NCBI GenBank assembly: GCA_012656075.1
Contig: JAAKBF010000202.1
Coordinates: 186,001-250,000, forward strand
From: Phytophthora hibernalis
Taxonomy: Eukaryota > Oomycota > Peronosporomycetes > Peronosporales > Peronosporaceae
Direction of reading: 5' to 3'
Length of the DNA: 64,000 bases
The notes under the pieces were generated by a model. It was not told the DNA's origin. It did no database searches and saw only the letters and a list, made by a program, of their open reading frames with translations. A program made the translations under genes and the position numbers. Of this stretch, positions 44,501-54,515 are shown piece after piece (the first letter of the stretch is position 1; every line of letters starts with the position of its first letter).

Positions 44501-44969
44501 GGAGATCCTCCAGAGTCTCCAAATGGAATTGCAGTTTGAGCGCCACTCTACCATGGCAATTGGTTCTACTGCGAGCCCACTCCCGGATTCCCAGAATGGT
44601 CGAGACACAGAAGGCAAACACTGCGACCGGTGTGGTTCCACTGGCGAGCTTGCAGAGCTCGATGTTGCAGGTAGACATGGAGAGCTGTACTGCCAAGATT
44701 GCTGGGAGCTTTTCTTCTTCAGCGAAGATCGCGAGTCTCCGGTGGTCAGAACAAGCAAGACACTAGCCCCGTCGGAGACTAGTCGTCTCACAGCTGACGA
44801 GGACGCGTTGGATGAAGCCCTGAAGTACAGCTTCCACGACAGCACTATCACCCGCGAGGATATCATTCATCCGTGGCGATTCCGGCAAGGAAGCGACTCC
44901 ATGTCGTCATCTATTCGTGACTCGGACGCTTCGAGTATCACAGACCGTGCGGACGAAGTGTGGCTGTAA
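41541..44969 (+). CDS. Large two-PDZ protein with acidic region and C-terminal zinc-like motif
   Basis: About 1140 residues from the ATG at 41541 (MASSDGMQDYLINWNAGPLG) to TAA 44969 when two frame breaks are bridged. PDZ-like domain 1 (residues about 8-95) has GDLLISVNGKKTTRLGYEKV and VRLLFKERLPMVLHF. A Lys-rich linker follows (42024-42065). PDZ-like domain 2 (residues about 185-270) has FSVVWERGSLGISF and VNDVLIAINGEKTKALGVEK. Then come a long disordered Arg/Glu/Pro region, a very acidic stretch (44160-44220), a helical segment near 44400-44540, and a C-x2-C...C-x2-C motif (CDRCG at 44622, CQDC at 44691) like a small B-box/LIM-type zinc site. Frame breaks lie at about 41690-41700 (G run) and 42910-42960. 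Likely a scaffold or adaptor. The zinc motif and partner are uncharacterised. Confidence 0.75.
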
Positions 44970-46068
44970 GTAACACGCCAATGGTGTATTTGGGGCGTGC
45001 AAGTAGCTCGCCCACCCCACGCGGCCCATATAGAGCTTTGGTTTGCTGGCCAAGGTGCACCAACTCAGGCATCGGTGGGTGCTCATACAGTATCTAAGGG
45101 CACGTGGACAGGAAGTAAGTGACAGGAATTCATCGTAGTGTTTCGGTTTTAAAGTGTGCGCAATGCGAAACCAATGTTTCCAGGCATTCGTTACGTAGAC
45201 CAACTATATGGACATAAAACCAACTATCCTGCAACCCAAGCACCTCTTAAAGCAACTGTACCCTGACCCCTGAACCTCTCCGGGGAGTGGCGTGGCAAAT
45301 GTCGAGGTTTAGCACACCGCGCGGAGACTTCGCTTCGCACGTCGATACTAAACCTTTCTGGCCAAGCCAGTTCATTTGACCCTAGTCTTGCAGCGCTGCG
45401 CGCTTGATCTCGCCGGCCGAAGCCGGCGAGGTTGCTTTTCAGGTACTAGGGTTATTCGCCTGGCTTTAACGATATAGTTGGTACTTTCTTAAACTAAATC
45501 ACGATTTCGCCGGTGGACTGTGTCGGTAGTACTAAAACATTTGTACTGACGTTAGTGGTTTTAGCACGACTAATAATGATATTTTTACGCTTTCAAGTAT
45601 CGATCGTTAGTAGTGCTATTCAAATCGCTAAAACATGCGATATCAGTTCTATTACCGGTTGTACTATGCTCAGTACTAGCGATCATGGGTAGTTCTGCTG
45701 CCTCCTTGTCTTCCTCCTCTCTCGCTTCTCTATAGGTAGTTCACTACTATCCTAGGTCGCGAAAGATCGGGGTTCTGCTGCCTTCTTGTCTTCGTTTCTC
45801 TTGTACCTCATATGCCTTCGTCCGACAAACAACCATCAGGATGTTCCAGAGAGGACGTCCACGTAGCGCTTCGCAAACTCCACTATGCCGTGTGCACTAA
45901 CCTGCAGTAGCACTCTCGAAAAGGTGAGACTGCATCCACAACTCCTTCGCGGAAACAGGTTCAGTGAAGTCGGGTTTAGATAGGAATTGACAGTAAAATC
46001 GCCTGATAGTACTATTTTAACAATGATGATAGAAACCCGATACGCAACTACCAAAGTATATACATGTA
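44970..46068. other. Intergenic region 3' of the PDZ gene
   Basis: No gene. It holds a cruciform-forming inverted repeat at 45364-45466 and the left TTAA target of the piggyBac element. Confidence 0.45.
45364..45466. repeat. Nested inverted repeat (cruciform)
   Basis: The outer arms AAGCCAG...ACCCTAGT (45364-45386) pair with ACTAGGGT...CTGGCTT (45445-45466). Inside is a perfect hairpin, CTCGCCGGC-CGAA-GCCGGCGAG (45409-45430). Confidence 0.6.
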
Positions 46069-46072
46069 TTAA

Positions 46073-48127
46073 CCCTTCTAAGCCGGCATAACGGATACTC
46101 CGGAATCTAATTTATAGAGGTGAAAATGTTCCGCGAACTCCGCAACGAATCTTTCTCGATCGAAATCCGCATATTTAAGTTTGTATTGGATAAATTTAAG
46201 AAGGTCAGCTGTAATGCCTCTGTCGGATGAGACATGATATTTTCGCAGAGAGATTAGGGTTCCCAATATAAGAATCCAGAGAGACCGCGGGCCTCTGCGA
46301 ACCTTTCATTCCAGAATCCGCAGCCGAGAACAGACATTCACTTCTGGCATGTTCGCCTACGAGAAAAGTTTTCAGCAGATTTGGCGCGAGCTGACGCAAA
46401 ATGGCTGGACCTTCAAGAAGTCCACGGGACTCAGTAACGACCAACGGTACCTGCCGCCCGGCGGAGACATCAAGGGGCTGGCTGAAGGCGTCGACTTCTT
46501 CGTCGGTAAGTGTCTTATACTTTGAGTTGAGATGTATCGTCGCTAAACTACTCTTTCTGTTTAGGAGAGGAGATCTTACTGCGATACTGTCGACGCCAGA
46601 GATGGCTTATGCTTCGCTCCGACCGCTAATGTTGCAGTCCACCGGCAGCAAGTACATCCCGTCGGATGTCGCGCCGATGCGTCCTGCAGCTGTCGCCGAA
46701 TGCCCGACGCCAACCGCAACTGCTGAAGCGAGGAGTAATCCATCTTGACCGAGGGCTGCCGCCAAGGTGACACCACCAGACCATCCTCCGCCGTTTTCAA
46801 GATCGGATCGTGCGTCTGCAAAATCAGCCACCGCGCGCGGCTAGCAAGACAACCCGTAGGTTGACCACGACGGAGGAACCTTCAGGAAAAAGTAAAACAC
46901 CGAGCATCTACGTCAAGTGCTACGACTAAGCGACGGCGAAGTGGTACGTGATACCTCATCATGTTGTTGCTGTCAATTCACCTATAACGAATTCACTTGT
47001 TAAGTATTATCCAGTACTCACCGTTCCGGATATCCTACCCCGTAACCTGGCTAATACTTATCAAGCTGTTCGGGATCCTGCTGTCGATGTTGTGGAGAAT
47101 ACCGAAGCCGTTGAAACGGATGCGCCCGGGGTACCTGATATTCCGGGCGGTGTTACCCTGGATGAGTTCGACTCAGAAAACTTCTTGGATTCGCTACGCC
47201 GAGACCACAAGTGCGATGCCCCAGCTTGTGCGCGATTATGATGAGGCCATGGGGGACGACCAGTTGAGGCTCTAACGCTACTCGATTCAACGCTCTTTTT
47301 GAATGCGCAAGTACTACAAGACACTTTTCCTCGGGCTAGTGGACCTCGCCATGGCAACGCATTTATTGTACACAAGATAGCTATGAAAACGAAATATCAG
47401 ACCGTTCCCACACACGCTGCTTTCCTGAGGCGCCTACATGTTGAGCTGCTCAACCGAACGAGCGAGGACTTCATCTCGGGCGATGACATGGCCGACTCGG
47501 TGACAGATCTACTGCCTCAACAGGACTACACGCAGGAGAAGACGGAGGAGATGAACGGTTTGAAGCGACGGCAGTGGCTCTGTAAGGTGTGTTGGGCCTA
47601 CGCTGGAGCGGGCGTCCGCAGCTTCGAGACGAGCTATTTATGTGCCACGTGCTCGCATGCCAAGAAGGGGAGGGTCACGCTCTGCAACAAAGCGCGGCGG
47701 CTACATCACAGCAGCGCTCTCACGTGTAACGAAGTGTGGCACCAAAGTTGGAAGAACGGAACTGCCATCCCACCTGCCCTGCAGGACAAGATTCGATTCG
47801 CCAACAAGCGCCGACCGGAGGTAGTTAGGGATGCCGATGAGGAGCAAGAGTAAAGAGGAAGTGAATGAGAGTTCTTGCTGAGTGATGGTAGCTTTGGTTG
47901 TTCTGTCGTTGCCAAGGCCGTAACGGTTTTGCTGGGAGATCGCAATGTACAGTATTTTGGGCTGTCTTTGAACTGCTCATCAACCCTCACCAGCCAATCT
48001 GAAGCCTTTATTTGGCCAAGTATGCGAAAGGGCTTGATACAGGGTATAATGTACTGATTATCCGGCATACGTTAATTCATATATTAAGAGTAACGGATTC
48101 TCCGGAATTTCCTTCGGATTAGAAGGG
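46073..48127 (+). mobile_element. Internally deleted piggyBac element with TIRs and TTAA target duplication
   Basis: Both ends are visible: TTAA (46069-46072) then CCCTTCTAA at 46073, and TTAGAAGGG ending at 48127 then TTAA (48128-48131). Subterminal TCCGGA motifs lie near both ends. Inside on the plus strand, an N-terminal exon begins at ATG 46349 (MFAYEKSFQQIWRELTQNGW...GVDFFVG). A 59-nt intron (46506-46564) follows, then GEEILLRYCRR. A C-terminal piggyBac zinc region spans 47299-47853 (CKVCWAY, YLCATCSHAKKG, LTCNEVWHQSWKNG). The catalytic DDE core expected between them is absent. Total length is 2055 bp, so the element is non-autonomous. It would depend on a full-length piggyBac for movement. 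Confidence 0.88.
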
Positions 48128-48131
48128 TTAA

Positions 48132-48812
48132 TAGGAGTTTGGTTGGGAGTGTAAATCTATACTGCTGTCAAGAAACCACCAGATGAGTCGTTTCCGCTGC
48201 AAAGTAAACAAACCGTTTCAGTACACCTGTATGTCACTCAAACTGTATGGTAATGCCCAGGGGTAACACTCAAACGAGTGGCATTATTATTCGATGATTT
48301 ACAATGTGAAATGGTTACGTATCGACGACACCCTTTCACGTATCACGCCGACGACAGAGGATTTTGCAAGTCTAAAGAATAGTTTTACTCTGAGAGCTGT
48401 GGCACGCGTGATATTCATGAGCTTGGCCACCAAGGGCTATATATCCTACAAAGCTATATATGCCTACGCGAAGACCTAGTATAGTACAAGTAGGCGATAA
48501 AATAGATTGTGAAACCAAGCGTGTATTTGTAGCAGTTCCTGGCCATGATTGTTGTCAAGTGCAGCTCAGTGAAGCGGAGTTTGGGGGGTTGTACTGGCAA
48601 TCCGCTTCTAGTTTCGAAGCATTTCCGTCTTTCTTGTCCCTCACTGATCTCGTTGACATTGGAGGTGCACAACACTACACCTTATCAACTTCAAAATAGC
48701 AAAAAGTAAATTCAATACGTCATAAGGTAAACACCAGATGACAAATCTGATATTAACGAAGGAACGGATTTTAAAGGGAATTATTTGCTGCGGATTTTTT
48801 AAGAATTATTCA
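48132..48812. other. Spacer between the two piggyBac elements
   Basis: No gene was recognised. The plus-strand open frame at 48460-48699 shows no family motif. Confidence 0.4.
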
Positions 48813-48816
48813 TTAA

Positions 48817-48883
48817 CCCTCAGCGACCAGGCCGATTTGCCCACTTTTCTTAAAATCGAAACATGTTGTAGGATACAACATGT
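48817..48883. repeat. Candidate left end of the second piggyBac, with palindrome
   Basis: TTAA (48813-48816) is followed by CCCTCAGCGACC, then at 48860-48884 by the palindrome ACATGTTGTA-GGA-TACAACATGT. The layout mirrors the TTAA-CCC start of the neighbouring piggyBac. A matching right end was not found. Confidence 0.45.
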
Positions 48884-51800
48884 TAATGCCGGGCTATACT
48901 TGTTATTTGTAAAGTCCCATTTAAATGCGAGTACGTTTTCTGAAAAACGTGATATTCGAGTTGGAGCATAGCTCTGGCATGCTGGCATATACGGCATGCA
49001 ACGTTGTATCCTACAACATGATGGACATAAAATAAGCATCCATGCTTCCTATCAGTTGTCCTTTTTATCAAGAGAAAACACACACCCTCTTCTTGGAATG
49101 GCAATCAATTGGTTCGCAAGCTACTTTGTCTAAACGTACGAGAATTTGGTGAATAATGGAGCCAGATGCATTGATTTCTGATAGAAAAAATTGGACGCAT
49201 CAAATGTTGCCATCCCGAAGCTGGAGCAAGAAGACCCACCAGCAACAATCTCACTCTTCATCGCCCGCAGAGCGCTCCACCTCCGCGTCTTCTTCCTCAG
49301 CGTCCTCCTCCGCAGCGTCGTCCTCCACTGCTTCCTCCTCTGCAGCGATCGCCTCTGTATCGAAGTCCTCTGCAGTGTCCTGCTCGTCAGAACTCTCCTC
49401 TGCGGCTTCTATCGCTGCAACCGTACGAGCTTGATCAGTGTCCTCTGACTCAGTGTCTTCAGCGTCTGCATCCTCGTCAGTATCGCGCGTGCGCGACCGC
49501 TGGCACCGCTTCCGCTTCCCTGCACCGCCTCCAGCTTCACGGTTTTGGATGTCACACCCGCAACGTGGACGGGGCGGTCTTTGCCGTTTTTCCACTGGTG
49601 GTGCCAGATTTGATGGCACGTAATCGTGTTGTTCTTGAAGTGGGGCCACACCGTGTTGCAATAGTAAGTTCTGCAGACAGCATTATAATGTAGCAGGACA
49701 TGTAGTTAGCCGCCAAAACATACCTTGCTCTGTCCAATGGGCTGCATCCTGGGCAGTAGTACATGGTAGCACGACGCTCGCCAACACTACGCTTTCGGTT
49801 TGAGCAAACCTTGCATTGACGCTGCATGCGCTTGCGCTGTCCATGAACTATCTGGAAATCTGGGTTATCGCGGGGCACGTGCTCAGCCGGCAACGACCTG
49901 GGTATATCAGCGGCTCCATCCGTTTGTTCTTGACGCTAACACGCACAAGTCAGCATGTTGTAGGTTAGCAGGTTATATACATGTTGCATATAGAGATGTT
50001 GAATGTAGCTCACCTGGGCGAAATCGTCTTCAGTAAATTCCAGCATCTGCGCTTGTAGCTGCATAAGAAACTCGGCGTGAGTGTCCTGTTTGGTTCCACG
50101 GCTCTTCTGGGTCTCGCGGTACACAATATACGCATTCACGATCGCGATATCCACGAGGCCGAGAAAATCACCTCGTAATACTTCTTGCACTTCGTTTTGC
50201 TGCTGAAGAGACTACCGCTGGAGGCGCAACTGATCATGTACATCTACCCCGCCCATCCACCACTTATAATCGCGCATCACGGACGGGCAAGATATTTTTG
50301 CATGCACGATTCCAGTTTTCCACTGATCTAGATCACAGTTTCAATAAAGACAACAATGTTAGTGCGTATAAGCAAAAATAAAAACACTTACAACAACTCT
50401 CCATCGAACGACTACCCCTGTGCCGAGCAACTGGACCGGGCGTCTATCCAACCACACGAGAATCGTCATGAGAGGACAGTTCTTCGCAACGGCCATGCGA
50501 GTTGTACCGTGATCAATCCCCTTCGGCCGGTCGCGGTATTTTTCAACCAATGCATCGCAAAACCCCTGCCGGTCATCTTCGATACTTCCGACGCAATATA
50601 CTTGACGTTTCAGGAGTTGATACGCGAGCTGGACCGATGCATATAATCGGTCGGTCACTATCATGTGATGGACGCCGCCTGAAGGTGAAGGAAGCACAGC
50701 CTCGAGGTCCTGATTACTGCAGCCGGGCCTGTGTTGTGATCCGCCGACTGTACAGACTCGGGTACATTTCCAAGCTCCTGTGCGTGCTGCGCTTTACCGC
50801 AGTAAACTTCAAGCCTATCAGCATACAACATTAATTCACGTTGACAGATACAACGTTAGTCATACAATATGTTTACTTAAACCAAACAAACTGCGAGCTC
50901 GATTGAGTTCGCAGCTTTACGTACCGAAGGCAGTATGACGTTGACGCGCAACAAGTCATGAACAACTTGGTTGCCACTTGTGCGGCTTGTTCGCGATGTA
51001 CTGTCGGGAAGGATTGTGTCGGTTGTGGAGTGGAATCATGGCCTCGTCGAACGAAATTACCGGAGGTGTGGTGTATCTGGCCAGGAAACTAGTCTGCAAT
51101 GCATCGGCAACGGAGCGCACTTTCCACGCCCTATCGGTCCCCGCACGCTCGTCAGCGTTGTTCGTGAAGTGTAGGTTTGACAGGATGTACATGAAGCGAT
51201 TCTGCTTCATGTATTTCCCAAATGTACCGGCGGGAATAGCACTCACAGCAGTTGTTGCCCAGTGATAGTAGAAATGGCGTCGTTGTGGATTAATCATTCG
51301 TGCAACCAGCAGTCCCAATACATTGACAATCTCGTGTGGGGATATGTCTGCGCGTCTTGCTTCTTACTCCATAAACTGATCTTTTGATTTTTTGTCCGGC
51401 ACTCGCGGCTTTTCATACATCTTAGCAACGCGGTCAACCAGGTGCTAGTCGTGGTACTGTGTTGACTGCTATGCGATCTCCGTCCACAATGCCCGCGGCA
51501 TGAAAAAGAAAAAAATTCAAGAGGGGAATCCGCAAACCGTTTCACGTCTTCTGATGGACCATACTCATCATCGTACAAGCCAGGATAGTGTTGGTCGGGA
51601 GGGAATGCGTCTGGATCTGTTATAGTACACGGATAAAAAATGTCAGTTCGTATTTACAATAATAATGATAATACAAACAATCATACCAACTTCCCAGCCG
51701 CTCTTCCTCATTTTTGCCAACTGCTCTTTATCTTTGGCAAACTTCAGCATCTCAGCTCGGTCGAGTACTGGCCAGTCGCACGGGCACACTGATCCTTCCT

Positions 51801-52403
51801 CTTCTTCAGCTCGCGATGCCTCACTCGTGAGGCCACGTTCATCGTCATCTGCCGTCGGCTCTGGGAGATCAGAATAAACCTCGGGTGCTGCAGGCTCCTC
51901 CACAACGTCATCAAATGTCATTTCATCTTCGTCATCATCGCAATTCGAATCGAGAGCTGCAAAGCCGTCTACAGCGTCGCTACCAGTACTAACATGCTGC
52001 TCATCGGATTCTCCAACGCCAACACTAAACATGTACAACATATCAAATTAGATTAGATCATGTTGTATAATACAACCATAGCAAGTTATACATAGCATCA
52101 AATCATCTCGTACGAACCTTTGTTCAGCTATAGTGTGTTCTGGTATGGAAGCTCCACTAAGCAAATAAGAAAGGGACATGCCTCGTTAGTAAATCTGGAC
52201 GGAACGCGCTAGATCAATTCCAGTGCACTTACCTCTGCGTAGAAGGAACTCGCCTGCTAGCGGTGTGTTCAATCTCAGGTCCTGGGCGAACCTCACACTG
52301 TTCAGGCTCCGCCGATGGACACGTTTCAGGTAGCTGAGTATCCAATACTGGACTAGTGGCAGTGCGCTCCATCTCGACAACCGAAAAGCTGCCCGGGATC
52401 GCA

Positions 52404-52468
52404 CTACAGTTCAAAAATAAAAGTCAAGTTTAGTGGGATACCACGGTCCAGGAACATGTTGTACGTAC
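52404..52468 (-). other. Intron of the piggyBac gene (65 nt)
   Basis: Starts GTACGTACAACATGTT and ends GAACTGTAG. It shares start, GTGGT..CCCAC.AAACT middle and TGTAG end with the intron at 52934-53017. Confidence 0.75.
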
Positions 52469-52933
52469 CCGACGACGTTGATGTCAACATGAGAGCTCGT
52501 ACGACGCTTCTTCGCTTGCGTCTTGCCATCGTTGATATCGGGTTTTCGCTTCTTGTTCTTCTGCGCTTCTGCCAAACGTTGTCGCTCCGCTTTCTTAGCC
52601 TCGCCTCCCTTTTTGTGCATCACTGGCCTTGTCCTGTCGCGCGTTTGCAACAGCACTCCGCTTGGCGGATATCACAGCCACCCTCGCCTCCTTCGCTAAC
52701 GTTCGGCTGGACTTCTTTCGCGGATTTTTTTCAGTCATAGTCTTGTCCGCTGCCGTAGCCTTAGCAGCAGAATTGAGCTTTCCCACCGCCTTCGACTTGT
52801 CCAACGTCTTCGCATTCAACTTGTCCAACGTCTTCGCCTTCGACTTGCCCACCGCCTTTGTCTTACGCGGTGGAAGTGGTTCCTCCTCCTCCTCCTCCTC
52901 TTATTCATCATCCCTGCCGCCCTCGTACCCGAG

Positions 52934-53017
52934 CTACAGAGCAACACAGAAAAACAACCCAGTTTTGTGGGCCACCACAGACCAGTAACATGTTGTATGC
53001 AAACATGTTGTACGTAC
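52934..53017 (-). other. Intron of the piggyBac gene (84 nt)
   Basis: Starts GTACGTACAACATGTT and contains a second TACAACATGTT, which explains its extra length. Ends GCTCTGTAG. Homologous to the 65-nt intron downstream. Confidence 0.75.
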
Positions 53018-53155
53018 TGGCTCCCAGTCAACATCGTCCTCCTCTCCATTCCTTTTCTTCTGCAGCTTCATCTTGCCGGAACCAGCCAATGTCTTTTGCG
53101 CAACAGCACGCCGCTGCAGCGCCAGTACTTCCTTGTTGCGCCGCAAAAGCAGCAT

Positions 53156-54240
53156 CTTTCCCTATAGGAGGGGGACATTGACGGAGCTGGCAGGGGTTGT
53201 GGATCAGCAGCCCTCCCGGATGAAAAGTCCGCGTCTGTTGCGCGGATGCCGCTCAAATACTACAGGTGCTCTTTCATCAAACGCACTCGGTCGTCTTTGT
53301 GCACTTGAAAAATTCGTTCGGCGAATGCAGTCCTCTCTTGTCGCGTTTCGCGTCGCGGCACAATTCCTGTTGACTTGCTTCCGATTCGTCAAGATCTCTA
53401 CTGGCGGCGTCAAACCCGCCCCGCCACTGGATTATGAGTACATAACAGGGCTGTATCATTGTGATCTGTTTTGACCTATGTGGTGTTGTGATTCACAGTA
53501 AACGTCGTTAGTTCGGCTTCCACGCAACAGCCCAGCAATTCGCCGAGTCAGGTCGGCGTTGTTGGGCTTGCGCAGGGTTCCTGTCGGTTCCCTTTGCGGT
53601 TCGCGCCAGCCGGGGTTCAGTTGAGTGTTGTTGACTAAGCTCCAAACTCTCCAGAGACTCGCCTGAGCGGGGTAGTCTCCGTGCAAACCCTGTGCCCTCC
53701 ACCAAAGGATGGATGGCAGCGCGCGAGCGCTTTTACAGGTCACCAGGCGCAGATTACGCCCAGCTAGAAGGTTACGGTGTCCTGGGTTGTGCAGACCCAC
53801 CGGCTCGTCGAATCGACGAGGCCTGTCTTCGTTTGGTAGTGAGAAGTGCCCATCCCGGGCCGACCTTGATCTTTTGGCGCTACCAGACGGCTCCCCACAT
53901 GCTATGCCTCTCGGGGAACGACGGTAGACATAATCCAGCCCACCCAGGGATTTACCGGAAAAGTGTACGCTGTTCTTGGACTTAGAAGATTCTGCTCTGA
54001 TTGTTATCTCTATGTCTTTGGAGAGCCCCTTCGGGTTCTTCCCTATGTTCTTCTATCGGTCCTATACAAATATCTAATGAAATGGAGTCGTTACAGATCT
54101 CCTTGGGACTCTTCGCTCAGCTCCGTCCCTTGGTGTCGAGCTGTTTCCTACCTCTCGGCGACTCTTCCCCCAGATCCTGATTTATCCCTCCAGTTGGTAT
54201 ATCTCCCTCGAGGCATATTCTCACCAAGTTGACTTTGGAC
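53156..54240. other. Transition region, possible retroelement LTR
   Basis: No gene is convincing. The right terminus of the piggyBac should lie here but no CGCTGAGGG-TTAA end was found. The sequence from about 53470 to 54000 is GC-richer and may be LTR or leader of the element that follows. Confidence 0.3.
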
Positions 54241-54440
54241 GAGTCCAACTTTGGCCGAGTCGATTATCGCCGAGTCTGTCCATCGCTGAGTCCGTCGTTC
54301 GCTGAGTCCAGCTAAGTGCGATCCCCGTTTACATCGTTGAGTGTGATGTATCCACTTGGCGATATATCCACTGGGCAGTGTACCCACTTGGTGGTGTACC
54401 CTCTTGATCATCTTGAGTGCGATGTACCCACTGGTCTAGC
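54241..54440. repeat. Degenerate short tandem repeats (15-16 bp units)
   Basis: GAGTC recurs at 54241, 54257, 54272, 54288 and 54304 inside GCCGAGTC/GCTGAGTC units. A second family built on GTGTACCCACTTGG follows to about 54440. Confidence 0.6.
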
Positions 54441-54515
54441 TTAGGCATCCCTAGTGTAGGGTTATCCAAAATCTGGATTTCCCTACACCACACCTATCTA
54501 TTTGCAATACGAGCC

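Larger units (their letters stand above)
49251..53155 (-). mobile_element. piggyBac transposase gene (multi-exon, indel-bearing)
   Basis: Minus strand from about ATG 53155 (MLLLRRNKEVLALQRRAVAQ). The N-terminal region is Lys/Ala-rich with KAKTLDKLNAKTLDK repeats. Then comes an acidic region (51643-52041), followed by the DDE_Tnp_1_7 core: MPRALWTEIA, GLLVARMINPQRR, GKYMKQNRFMYILSNLHF and VISFDEAMIPLHNR (Asp, about 51010). Next TDRLYASVQLAYQLLKRQVY (Asp, about 50665) and LVWLDRRPVQ (Asp, about 50430). The C-terminal Cys-rich domain has CKVCSNRKRS, YYCPGC and ITCHQIWHHQWKNGK, and the protein ends in a Glu/Asp-rich tail at 49251. Introns include 52934-53017 (84 nt) and 52404-52468 (65 nt), which resemble each other. 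In-frame stops and frame breaks occur (for example near 51460), so it is decayed or carries sequence errors. It is the only full-length-like piggyBac source in the window. Confidence 0.85.
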
